From NCBI GenBank assembly GCA_937867415.1, contig CALMKO010000313.1:1-36675 (forward strand): a stretch of 36,675 nucleotides of DNA. Reading direction: 5' to 3'. The position numbers were made by a program, and so were the translations under genes. Under the pieces are notes generated by a model that was given only the letters and a program-made list of their open reading frames with translations, ran no database searches and was not told the DNA's origin. This DNA is from an uncultured Verrucomicrobiota bacterium (GTDB lineage Bacteria; Verrucomicrobiota; Verrucomicrobiia; Verrucomicrobiales; Akkermansiaceae). Position 1 is the stretch's first letter, and the number at the start of each line of letters is the position of its first letter. This document shows, one piece after another, positions 28,064 to 36,675 of the stretch.

Positions 28064-28303
28064 TCAACCAAGTCGCCGACCCGGGCCTTTTTCGTTGTTT
28101 GCTCCGCAGGCGGGGCAATGGACGGTTTTGACGTGGCTGGAGTCTTCAAAAGCGTGCAGGCAGAGGCGGCAAATCACACGGTTTGCGAGCGCGCGGCGCT
28201 CGACTTTTGCATGAAGGGTGCGCGAAATGACAGCAATGACTGGTACCAGCAGGAAGCAGCCCACGACGATGTAGAGCACAAAATCAGCGAGCTTCAGTTC
28301 CAT
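28064..28303 (-). CDS. Small membrane protein with zinc-ribbon-like CxxC...CxxC
   Basis: 79 aa: N-terminal TM helix, then VICRLCLHAF...VHCPACGANN. Confidence 0.65.
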   Translation of the reverse strand: MELKLADFVLYIVVGCFLLVPVIAVISRTLHAKVERRALANRVICRLCLHAFEDSSHVKTVHCPACGANNEKGPGRRLG

Positions 28304-29078
28304 CGAGCGGTTGGTTGGTAAATGCGATTTGCACCGCGATCCAGCGCGATGAGGGCCCCTTGTGCGGCGGAAAGGAAATCCGTGACAGCCAGTTTTCGAG
28401 AACTGTGACGTCGGCAGCGTTAGCCTTCGCCAGGGGGATGCACTCGATCACGGTGCCGCTTGGGTCCAATTCAAGGATGAATCGCCAGGAAACCGCCGCC
28501 ATTTCCGCCGTTACCGTGGGCTCGAAAGCGGGAAGGTCGCGAGGGGTCTCCGCCGGGGAGATTCCCGAGAGCGCGCCGATCACGGGCGCGAGTTTGAGTT
28601 CGATGAGATCCGGAATGGGCAGGGGTGCAGCCCGCCGCTGTGGTAGCATGACCTCACCCTTGGCGGCAAGATTCAGCGAATCCAGCTGATTCGGCCGGGG
28701 TAAATCCTGCATCGCCGGGAGGTAGGGGCGTGGCTTGAACCGCACCGCATCCAGCGCGGTGTTTTCCAACTCGGCCAGGCCTTGCCATTGATGTGGCTCG
28801 AAGCGCGCCGGGAAAGGGCCTCCTTCTTGCGCCAGCAAGGTCCAGGCACGGCCTTCCGCATCGTCCCTCAGGTAGATCAAAGACGCTTGTCGCATCGAGA
28901 TCTTTTCCGGCGCGAGAACCTGAATCCGTACCGCGCCGATGAGAAATCCCACCAATGCCGCACCAATTCCGAGTGCCAGCAGTCTGGGAATCACGGGTGG
29001 CTCGACTTTTCGCCAGCTGAAAATCAGCTCTGGCGAACCGCTCGGCTTCGGGATGGTGGCGGCCCTGGTTGTCATCAT
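28284..29078 (-). CDS. TonB-like energy-transducer protein (inference) of an ExbB/ExbD cluster
   Basis: 264 aa; single N-terminal TM; C-terminal 'SWRFILELDPSGTVIECIPLAKANAADVTVLENWLSRISFPPHKG...WIAVQIAF' resembles a TonB C-terminal domain; overlaps exbD-like gene. Confidence 0.55.
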   Translation of the reverse strand: MMTTRAATIPKPSGSPELIFSWRKVEPPVIPRLLALGIGAALVGFLIGAVRIQVLAPEKISMRQASLIYLRDDAEGRAWTLLAQEGGPFPARFEPHQWQGLAELENTALDAVRFKPRPYLPAMQDLPRPNQLDSLNLAAKGEVMLPQRRAAPLPIPDLIELKLAPVIGALSGISPAETPRDLPAFEPTVTAEMAAVSWRFILELDPSGTVIECIPLAKANAADVTVLENWLSRISFPPHKGPSSRWIAVQIAFTNQPLDGTEAR

Positions 29079-29527
29079 TTTGCGCTCGGTTTCAGCGCTG
29101 GGACGGACGTTCCCAGAGTGTTTTTTCCGACTACGGCCATTCGAAATCCTTGATCCAAGACCCGTTCCGAGATTTCGCGCTCCATGCCTACAGGCGTGCC
29201 CTTGTCGGTTTGCAGGAGAACGATGGTCTTGGCCGGTGCGCCCGTTTCCCGCAGGCTGGTCAGGCGCTCTGATAGCTCGTCCAGCGTCACCAAATCACGC
29301 CCGAGATGGATCCTTGGTTCGGGCTCGCCAGGTCCCAGGCTGATGACGATCGAGTTTTGGTAGCGCTCCATCTGGAACTTCGATGGGGGAAGCTCCACTG
29401 TCACCCCGGACTGGAGCACTAGGGCCGGCCCGAGCAGGAAAAACAATTGCAGCAACGCGAAGATGTTCAGCACGGGCACCGCATGGAGGAGTCCCGGGCG
29501 CTCGGGTAATGTCATTTCCAGCTTCAT
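29075..29527 (-). CDS. ExbD/TolR-family biopolymer transport protein
   Basis: 150 aa; single TM, ExbD-like 'VTVELPPSKF...ISLGPGEPEPRIHLGRDLVTLDELSERL'. Confidence 0.72.
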   Translation of the reverse strand: MKLEMTLPERPGLLHAVPVLNIFALLQLFFLLGPALVLQSGVTVELPPSKFQMERYQNSIVISLGPGEPEPRIHLGRDLVTLDELSERLTSLRETGAPAKTIVLLQTDKGTPVGMEREISERVLDQGFRMAVVGKNTLGTSVPALKPSAK

Positions 29528-30234
29528 TTCCCGGGCTGGGGTTTGGTAGGGAGGATCTTTTTCCCCGCCGTCACTTCCCCGCGGAACGGGGCGAACTCCT
29601 CCTCTTCACGGGCGTCAGCGATCAAGTGCACCATCTCGATACCAGCCCGCTCGATGCGGTGGACCAGGCGTTTGGCGCGCCCGAGGAAATACAGGTAAAA
29701 CAAGTAGAGCGGGACCGCCACCGTGAGCCCCAGGACGGAGGTGATCAATGCCATGAAGACTCCGGCGGATAGCTCTGCGGGTCCGGTGAAGCCACCCTGC
29801 TCGGTGACTTTTTGGAAGGTATTCAGCATTCCGATCAGGGTTCCTAACATCCCTACCAAAGGGGCGAGCAGTGCCACACCGAGAATCGCCCGGATGTTTT
29901 TTTCGATCCGTGGGACTTCGAGTTGACCGGTTTCCTGCACCACGTCCCGTAGGTCCGCGCGGCTCAGGTAATACCGCAGCAAGGCCGCGTGGGCCACCCG
30001 GGCAACCGGTCCAGGCGCGCGTGCGGCCTCGTGCAGAGCCTCTGCAAACGCCCTGCGCCGGATGTGGTGGGAAAGCCCGACCAGCAAATTGCTCACATTG
30101 ATCCGCGCCCGGTGGAAATAGAACAAACGCTCCACCACACACACCGACCCGATGAAGGCCATGCCCAAGAGCACCCACACCAGTGGTCCGCCCTGCTCAA
30201 TCAGCCCCGAAGGTTCCATCAATCCCAAAATCAT
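29524..30234 (-). CDS. MotA/TolQ/ExbB proton channel family protein
   Basis: MILGLMEPSGLIEQGGPLVWVLLGMAFIGSVCVVERLFYFHRA...ALLAPLVGMLGTLIGMLNTFQKVTEQGGFTGPAELSAGVFMALITSVLGLTVAVPLYL. Confidence 0.93.
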   Translation of the reverse strand: MILGLMEPSGLIEQGGPLVWVLLGMAFIGSVCVVERLFYFHRARINVSNLLVGLSHHIRRRAFAEALHEAARAPGPVARVAHAALLRYYLSRADLRDVVQETGQLEVPRIEKNIRAILGVALLAPLVGMLGTLIGMLNTFQKVTEQGGFTGPAELSAGVFMALITSVLGLTVAVPLYLFYLYFLGRAKRLVHRIERAGIEMVHLIADAREEEEFAPFRGEVTAGKKILPTKPQPGK

Positions 30235-30677
30235 GTCGCCGCAGCCTATACGTGCCGATCGGCTGCTGGCGAGTCTCAAAAACAATCCGCTGCCCCCGGG
30301 TGTCCTCTACGGTTGGTCCGGGTGCTTCTCGTCGCTTCATCATCGCCACCAGGCCAGCTTGAAGCAGGACAATCGCGTGAAAATGTCAGTCCATGCCAAG
30401 GTGATACTCCCGCCGGTCAAAATCGCCGCCAAAGTCTCACCCAGCCGTGGCCGCAGGCCCCGTCCCGCAAAGGCGCGGTGAGAGTTGTCCGCTGGAGTTC
30501 AGGCGGACCATAATGCGGCGTCTGAAGGGCGAAGGTCATGGACGGGATGCTCGCGCGCTCGGCAGGGGTGAGGATCAGCGTGATGAAAAAGGCTGGGAGG
30601 GTGGATTTCTCCAGCGTCACCTGGCAAGCGTTGCCAAGCAACGCGCAGCATCGAGTGCCGTTTTGGGGCGGGGATGC

Positions 30678-32039
30678 TCAGTCTCCGGTCACCCGCACGA
30701 GATAAAGAGGGCGTCTGCTGGTGCTCAGGAGTTTTTTTGCGACTGAGCCGAGGATGACGGATTTCAGTCCTGTATGACCGTGGCTTGCGATACAGATGGC
30801 ATGTGCATCGAAACGTTCCGCGGCCTGCAGGATGCCCAGCGCGACATCGCAGTGCTCGATTACTTCGACCTCGGTGAGGATATTGGATCCGGTCGCATTC
30901 GCCTGGATGAGATCGGTTAGTTTTTTCTGGCAGGCTTTGATGTGTTTGGCATGGCGCGTCTTGAAGCGCTGGTCCACATGGCCGTGCAGGAATTCACCGT
31001 TTGCGAGTTCATGGGGGTGGATGATGTGGATGAGCCGGACGGTGCCGCCACCCCGGAGCATGGCGCAGGCATGGGTGAGTGCGCGGTTTGCGCGAGCTGA
31101 AAAGTCGGTGGTGACAAGCACCCGTTCCACGGCCGGGGCGCTGGGCGCTGGCTTTTCTGTCGCAGGGGTCACGGGCACCACCACCACATTCATCGTTGCG
31201 GCGTGGAGAAGTCCCTTCGATACGGAGGTGTTCCAAAGCTTTTCGAAGCCTTGGTATTGGTGCGAGCCGATCACCACAAGTCCGGCACCCGCCTCATTGG
31301 CCATGGCGGCCAGTGCCAAGGCGGGGCGGCCATAGTTGGTCTCGATGCGGATTTTGAAATCGGTCGTGCCGAGCACTTCGATTACTTTGGCTTTCAAGTC
31401 GTGTTCGAGGATCGTTGCCGTTTCCGGAGGGGGGCTCAGCGACAGCTGCAAGCCTGCATGATCCGGGTGGGACATGCTTTGCGTGCGGTCGTCCACGTAG
31501 CCGACGAGCACTTCGCATCGTCCCATCGCGAGAAGATTGCCGGCCCAGCGCAAAGCGGCTTCAGAGGTCGGGGTGAAGTTAAAGGCGATGAAAACCCGCA
31601 GCGGGTGTCTGCCTTGCGTCCATGCCAGGAAGGGCTCGGAATTCCTCACGATCAGAGTCGGAACGAGGGCTCGTTCCGCCGTGCGTTCGGAGGCGCTGCC
31701 AAGCAGCCAGCGCTGCGGCGCGCGTTTGCCCAGAGAGGCCACCACGAGCATCCTGCAGCAGCCGGGCTTCGCCCGCTTGACCAACTCTTCATCGGGATTT
31801 CCTTCAATGACGGATTCGTGCACATCCGCTCCTTGGTCCCGCAGGCGAGTGGCCTCGCTGCAGAGTTGCTTCTGAATCGGAGCATAGGATGGCAGTGAGG
31901 TAGCGTGGACCAGTTCAAGCCGGCATGCCATACACCGGGCGATGGCGGACGCGGTATCCGCCGCATTCCGGGCGGCGGGTGTGAAGTCGGTTCCACAGAT
32001 GATGGTCGGATGGGCTTTACGGGTAGCGTTGGCTTTCAT
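30678..32039 (-). CDS. Universal stress protein with three Usp-like modules
   Basis: 453 aa from MKANATRKAHPTIICGTDFTPAARNAADTASAIA...; modules start at IICGTDFTPAA, VFIAFNFTPTSEAALRW, VLVTTDFSARANRALTHA; Usp signature GSHQYQG, ASHGHTGLKSVILGSVAKKLL. Confidence 0.85.
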   Translation of the reverse strand: MKANATRKAHPTIICGTDFTPAARNAADTASAIARCMACRLELVHATSLPSYAPIQKQLCSEATRLRDQGADVHESVIEGNPDEELVKRAKPGCCRMLVVASLGKRAPQRWLLGSASERTAERALVPTLIVRNSEPFLAWTQGRHPLRVFIAFNFTPTSEAALRWAGNLLAMGRCEVLVGYVDDRTQSMSHPDHAGLQLSLSPPPETATILEHDLKAKVIEVLGTTDFKIRIETNYGRPALALAAMANEAGAGLVVIGSHQYQGFEKLWNTSVSKGLLHAATMNVVVVPVTPATEKPAPSAPAVERVLVTTDFSARANRALTHACAMLRGGGTVRLIHIIHPHELANGEFLHGHVDQRFKTRHAKHIKACQKKLTDLIQANATGSNILTEVEVIEHCDVALGILQAAERFDAHAICIASHGHTGLKSVILGSVAKKLLSTSRRPLYLVRVTGD

Positions 32040-32084
32040 GGTGGTTGTGGATTGGAGGTTTTGCGGATGGCTCAAGGAGTGTGT

Positions 32085-32385
32085 TTTCGCCGCATGGAGC
32101 GTTGTAAGGAGCGCCCGGGAAATATCAGACAGCGCTTCGTGAGTGAGAAACGCCTGATGCGCGGTGATGCTGCCGCTTTTTCCAGTCCCGTTGATGGCTG
32201 CCGGTTTGCCATGGAGGTCGAAGCTGAGGAGGCCGCTGAGTGAGAAGTTCGGCTCGCGCCGCCGCGACCGGTTCGGCGCTTCGCCGGAACTCATGAACGT
32301 GCCAGTTGATCAGTTCCGAGCCCGTGGCCTGGCTCAGATATCCGAGGTTGTAGGGCTTGGTGTCCAATACGGAAATTTCAATCAT
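32085..32385 (-). pseudogene. Collapsed D-lactate dehydrogenase (ldhA-like) remnant
   Basis: MIEISVLDTKPYNLGYLSQATGSELINWHVHEFRRSAEP (LdhA-like N-terminus), then in another frame REPNFSLSGLLSFDLHGKPAAINGTGKSG (NAD-binding region), then SITAHQAFLTHEALSDISRALLTTL (C-terminus). Confidence 0.78.
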
Positions 32386-35135
32386 GATGAACGGTCTTTC
32401 GGGTGCGGGTTGTTCTTGCACCGGTTGGTGATGGATTTCTCAAGTCCGATGATCAAGTAGGTGAGGGTGGCGATGCAAAGGATGCGCCACCAAGCATCCC
32501 AGCCAATCGGTGCGGAATGGAACAGCTGGTTCATCACAGGGGTATAGGTGAACAGCAGCTGCAGTCCGATCATGGTGCCCGAGCCGAGGATCAGCCATGG
32601 ATTTGAAAATAGACCGATGCGGAACATGGAGCGGGTGAAGCTGCGGCAGTTGTATAGATAGAAAAGCTCGACCATGATGAAAAGGTTCACCGCCACGGTG
32701 CGTGCTTCCGCGATGCCTGCTCCTCGTCTCAGCTCCCAGGTGAAGAGGGCGAAACAGCCACCGAGAAGTGCCAGCGCGACGAGGAGAATGCGGAACTGCA
32801 ACTTGCCCGTAAGAATGGGCGTCCCGGGGGCGCGCGGCGGGCGGTTCATGATTTCCCGCTCCTTCGGCTCGAAGACGAGCATCAACCCGAGCAGCACGGC
32901 CGTGGTCATGTTGATCCACAAAATCTGAACGGGCAGGATCGGCAGGGTGGTGCCTACAACTACGGCGGCAAGAATGACCAGTCCCTCGCCGAAGTTTGTC
33001 GGCAGGGTCCAGACGATGAATTTGGTAAGGTTGTCGAAGACGCCGCGGCCTTCCTCCACAGCGGCCTCGATGGAGGCGAAGTTGTCGTCTGTGAGGATCA
33101 TGTCGGCGGCTTCCTTGGAGACGTCGGTGCCAGTGATGCCCATGGCGGTGCCGATGTCCGCCTGCTTGAGCGCGGGGGCGTCGTTCACGCCGTCGCCGGT
33201 CATGGCGACGACATGCCCCCTGGACTGCAGGGCTTTGACCAGCCGTAGCTTTTGCTCGGGCGCGACTCGTGCGAAGACGCTGGAGCGTTCTGCGGCGTCG
33301 GCGAGTTCCTGATCGTTCAGCTTTTCCAAATCGCGGCCGGTAAGCGCGATGACTTCTTTGCCTGTAGTCAGCCCGATCTGGCTGGCAATGGTCTTGGCGG
33401 TCAGGATGTGGTCGCCCGTAATCATTTTCACATGGATTCCTGCGGATTTACACTTCGCGATTGCGTCGATCACTTCCGGACGCGGTGGGTCGAGCTTGCC
33501 CTGCAAGCCGAGGAAGGTGAGCTCCGTGGCGACATGCTGGTGGTTGAGGCTGGTGTGGTCCGAGGGCATTTCCCGCCGGGCGAAGGCGAGCACTCGCAAG
33601 CCCCGGGCTGCCATATCCTCTGCTTGATGGAGTATCTGTGAACTGTCCAGCACTGCGCGTGTGCCTGCTTCGGTGAGGTGGTGGCTGCAGCGCTCGATGA
33701 TGGCTTCTACCGCGCCTTTGATGTAGATCATCTTTGGTTCCCGGGTAGTGCCGTGAAGTGTAGCCATATATTGATAGTCGGACTCGAACGGGATGCTCTC
33801 GATGCGCGGCAGGCGATCGTTCATTTCCTTGGAGCGCAGACCTGCCTTGTTCGCGGCGACGATGAGTGCCACTTCAGTGGGGTCGCCCTGCACGCATGTG
33901 CGTCCCTCGGCATCGCGCACGAGCCGCGAATCATTGCATAAGAGGCCCGCGCCGAGGGTTTCGATGAGCGCGACGTTTTCCCCGACGACCACCGGATTTT
34001 TTTCCAGATGAATTTCCCCCTGCGGTTCGTAGCCACTGCCGGAGACCTGGTAGTGTTGTCCGCCAGCGTAGATCTCCCGCACGGTCATTTGATTCTGCGT
34101 GAGCGTGCCGGTCTTATCCGAGCAGATGACGGTGGTGCTGCCGAGCGTCTCCACGGCAGGCAGCTTGCGAATGATGGCGCGCCGCCGCGCCATCCGTGAG
34201 ACACCGATGGCCAATGTGATGGTGAGCGCTGCGGGTAAGCCTTCCGGAATTGCTCCGACGGCCAGTGCGACCGCGGCCATGAACATGTCCACCCAGGATT
34301 CGCCACGCAGAATGCCTACGCTGAACGTCAGTGCTGCCAGTGCGAGTATGACATAGAGCAGCAGCCGGCTGAATTGGTCGATCTGGCGCGTAAGTGGCGT
34401 TCTCAGATCTTCGGCCGTGTGGATCAGTCCTGCGATGCGGCCCATTTCGGTGAGGTCGCCGGTGGCGCATACGACACCATCCCCCTGACCGTAGGTGACC
34501 AGCGTGCCGGTAAAGGCGAGGTTCGTGCGCTCGGCGAGAATAGACCCGCTGGGAAGCGGTTCGGTTTGTTTTTCGACCGGTAAGGATTCGCCGGTGAGCG
34601 AGGCCTCCTCGATTTGCAAGTTCCGCTCGTGCAGCAGGCGGATGTCGGCGGGAACGCGGTCGCCGGATTGTAAATGAACCACGTCGCCCGGCACCAATTG
34701 TGAGGAGCAAATGCGGAACTTCTCACCGCCGCGCAAAACGGTGGCCTCGGTGCGAACCATTTTCGCTAGAGCGTCGATGGCCTTCTCCGCCTTGCATTCC
34801 TGAAGGTAGCCGATGACAGCATTGATAAAGACGACTCCGGAAATGACTGAGGCATCGACCCACTCGCCAAGTGCCAGAGTGATGCAGGCGGCTGCGAGCA
34901 AGATATAAATCAGCGGTTGGTGGAGTTGCAATAAGAAGCGTTTCCATTCACTGAGCCGCTTTCTAGCGGTCATCTGGTTGGGCCCGAACCGCAGCAGTCT
35001 CAGCTCCACTTCGGAATCGGAGAGGCCCAGAATAGGGTCGCTTTCCAAAAGTCGCGTGGCTTGCGCTGCTGGTAATTCATGCCAGCTGGTTTGCTGAAAA
35101 GCATTCATTGGCATCAGGGGGCTGATGGGAATCAA
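32382..35135 (-). CDS. P-type cation-transporting ATPase
   Basis: 917 aa: SLTGESLPVEKQ, ICSDKTGTLTQNQMTVREIYAGG, MTGDGVNDAPALKQADIGTAMGITGTDVSKEAADMILTDDNF. Confidence 0.96.
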   Translation of the reverse strand: MIPISPLMPMNAFQQTSWHELPAAQATRLLESDPILGLSDSEVELRLLRFGPNQMTARKRLSEWKRFLLQLHQPLIYILLAAACITLALGEWVDASVISGVVFINAVIGYLQECKAEKAIDALAKMVRTEATVLRGGEKFRICSSQLVPGDVVHLQSGDRVPADIRLLHERNLQIEEASLTGESLPVEKQTEPLPSGSILAERTNLAFTGTLVTYGQGDGVVCATGDLTEMGRIAGLIHTAEDLRTPLTRQIDQFSRLLLYVILALAALTFSVGILRGESWVDMFMAAVALAVGAIPEGLPAALTITLAIGVSRMARRRAIIRKLPAVETLGSTTVICSDKTGTLTQNQMTVREIYAGGQHYQVSGSGYEPQGEIHLEKNPVVVGENVALIETLGAGLLCNDSRLVRDAEGRTCVQGDPTEVALIVAANKAGLRSKEMNDRLPRIESIPFESDYQYMATLHGTTREPKMIYIKGAVEAIIERCSHHLTEAGTRAVLDSSQILHQAEDMAARGLRVLAFARREMPSDHTSLNHQHVATELTFLGLQGKLDPPRPEVIDAIAKCKSAGIHVKMITGDHILTAKTIASQIGLTTGKEVIALTGRDLEKLNDQELADAAERSSVFARVAPEQKLRLVKALQSRGHVVAMTGDGVNDAPALKQADIGTAMGITGTDVSKEAADMILTDDNFASIEAAVEEGRGVFDNLTKFIVWTLPTNFGEGLVILAAVVVGTTLPILPVQILWINMTTAVLLGLMLVFEPKEREIMNRPPRAPGTPILTGKLQFRILLVALALLGGCFALFTWELRRGAGIAEARTVAVNLFIMVELFYLYNCRSFTRSMFRIGLFSNPWLILGSGTMIGLQLLFTYTPVMNQLFHSAPIGWDAWWRILCIATLTYLIIGLEKSITNRCKNNPHPKDRSS

Positions 35136-35291
35136 CCCCTACAAGATGCCACCGGCGGAGCATTGAAGCCAACCAGAAGCTGCGATTCTTGCTGCATTTT
35201 ATGATATCGGCGTATCAATGCGCGTTCCTTGTCGCGGCAGCGCCCGGCTCAAGCATCAATTTCGACATGGCGGTCGAATGCGGCGGGAGAT

Positions 35292-35732
35292 TCAGAGATC
35301 CCGGCGCTTGACCAACAGCAGGTGATCGCAGGCCATGACGCACTCGTTGTGTTGGTTGATTACCTCGATTTTCTCAACCAGGATCCCGTGATCCGGGCGC
35401 TTGTATTCACGTTTTTCAGCAATGGTCACACGGGTGCGGATGGTGTCTCCGATGAATACAGGCTTGGGGAATCTCAATCTCTCGTAACCATAGGTCATCG
35501 CCAGCGGATTGATCTCTCCGGCTGTCTGGCCCACGCCGATGGTGAAAACCAGCGTGCCATGCGCGATGCGCTGTTTGAATGGCTGGGTCCTGCACCACTC
35601 GGCATCCATGTGGTGCGGATAGAAATCCCCGCTTTGACCGGCATGGAGCACGATGTCGGTTTCAGTGATCGTCCGGCCGCCGCTGGTGCGTGTCGTCCCG
35701 ACTGCAAATTCTTCAAAGGTGATGTTCTTCAT
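35292..35732 (-). CDS. MaoC-like dehydratase family protein
   Basis: 146 aa: [37 protein letters not shown]...[13 protein letters not shown]...[12 protein letters not shown]. Confidence 0.9.
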   Translation of the reverse strand: MKNITFEEFAVGTTRTSGGRTITETDIVLHAGQSGDFYPHHMDAEWCRTQPFKQRIAHGTLVFTIGVGQTAGEINPLAMTYGYERLRFPKPVFIGDTIRTRVTIAEKREYKRPDHGILVEKIEVINQHNECVMACDHLLLVKRRDL

Positions 35733-36439
35733 GGTTGGATTCCGAGAGTTTCGTGGATGACCGCTGCGGCGGATTTTAAAACAGTTAGAACAGCCGCGGG
35801 TTTCCTCGCTGCCCTACGGCTTCTCAGCCAGGACACGGCGAGCGCGGCATGAACCACACTCCCGGGAGAGCCGATGCGCACCACGGCGTCGTCCACACCT
35901 TCAAGGGTCTCATCGCGCGCGGTGATCGTCCTGCCGGTGGAGGATAGCAGGAGTCGTCCGGAAGCGGTCTTTGCCGGGTCGAAGCGGCCGCCTACCTCAA
36001 TGGTAAGCCGCACGGTTTCGGGGCTGTCTTCGCGTGCAACCACGAGCAGCGCCCCTCGCTCCAGCAGGCTCAAATGACAGCTTTCCCCGAGTTGTGCGGT
36101 CACCGCCTTCATCGGATCGCGGGCCGCATCCAGCAGCGTTTTCAGCGGGGTGTGGGAGTGGGCGAGTTCGAACAGGCGCAGCGAAGGAAGATATTTTCCG
36201 GAAACGGCATCCCGCTGGAGATAGGAGCGGCGTTCCAGGCAGACGAGCATCCGGAAAATCTCCGCCGTGCCACGGTCAAGGTCGCGCGCCAGTTCGACGA
36301 GCGAAAGCGGCGTGGGGGATGCCGCCAAAGTCTCCAGAATGTCCAGCCCCTTCTCGAGAGCCGGCACGGAATAGGACGGTGGCGCTGGAATCCGAGCGCT
36401 TTTTTTAGGGGTCGTCATCGGTTGGTGCTTGACCATCAC
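35729..36439 (-). CDS. IclR-family transcriptional regulator
   Basis: 236 aa: [69 protein letters not shown]; 4-nt overlap with maoC-like gene; exact start uncertain. Confidence 0.9.
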   Translation of the reverse strand: MMVKHQPMTTPKKSARIPAPPSYSVPALEKGLDILETLAASPTPLSLVELARDLDRGTAEIFRMLVCLERRSYLQRDAVSGKYLPSLRLFELAHSHTPLKTLLDAARDPMKAVTAQLGESCHLSLLERGALLVVAREDSPETVRLTIEVGGRFDPAKTASGRLLLSSTGRTITARDETLEGVDDAVVRIGSPGSVVHAALAVSWLRSRRAARKPAAVLTVLKSAAAVIHETLGIQP

Positions 36440-36441
36440 TC

Positions 36442-36675
36442 ATGAAAAGTATTTTTACCAGTGAAAACCTGAGCCGTATGAAATCAGACTCGCAGCCGAC
36501 GCTAGACACCGCCCCGCGACTTCCTGCCGTCCCATTTCCGATCCTCATCATCGGCACCGGCGGAATCGTCAGGGATGCCCACCTGCCCGCCTACCGCATC
36601 GCCGGATTTCCGGTGTGGGGGGTCTATAACCGGACCCGTGACCGGGCGGATGAACTCGCTGCGGAGTATCAGATC
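36442..36675 (+). CDS. Gfo/Idh/MocA-family oxidoreductase, 3' truncated by window (start 36442 or 36478)
   Basis: Manual translation: ...MKSDSQPTLDTAPRLPAVPFPILIIGTGGIVRDAHLPAYRIAGFPVWGVYNRTRDRADELAAEYQI; Rossmann GTGGI and family pattern. Confidence 0.85.
   Translation, partial: MKSIFTSENLSRMKSDSQPTLDTAPRLPAVPFPILIIGTGGIVRDAHLPAYRIAGFPVWGVYNRTRDRADELAAEYQI

Noticed and set aside
30417-30641. 74-aa minus-strand ORF between exbB and usp
   Set aside because: Short, no domain and no supporting context.

Overview
The composition and gene content suggest a Verrucomicrobia-like chromosome segment (inference). Evidence includes a Verru_Chthon cassette A-type prepilin protein, a polysaccharide-degradation set (GH16, a GH43/GH117-like five-bladed propeller, GH95), a discoidin-like two-component sensor kinase, and orthodox housekeeping genes (rplI, lepA, isochorismate synthase, ExbB/ExbD, P-type ATPase). 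The most interesting element is a compact two-gene bacterial-microcompartment (BMC) operon at 6869-8515 (minus). It encodes a DHDPS/NAL-family class I aldolase with a C-terminal extension that looks like a BMC encapsulation peptide. Six bp downstream is a non-permuted tandem-BMC shell protein whose inter-domain linker looks like a translated former 5' leader. No pentamer shell gene, PduL or aldehyde dehydrogenase is visible in the window. A second theme is gene decay around a tRNA-Ile(CAT) at 16.2-19.2 kb. That region holds a DUF1080 gene with a damaged start and probable missing N-terminal segment, a ~30-codon remnant of the 3' end of the 646-aa gene duplicated ~2.15 kb away, and an hsdR collapsed to 119 codons without nuclease or helicase motifs. 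It also holds a vapBC pair whose antitoxin has an in-frame amber codon, and palindromic dispersed repeats. A collapsed ldhA remnant lies between a P-type ATPase and a triple-Usp gene at 32.1-32.4 kb. Other items are a Hint (intein-like) lipoprotein and a flavin-dependent-halogenase-like oxidoreductase. All calls come from reading the sequence and the supplied ORFs. No database search was run.
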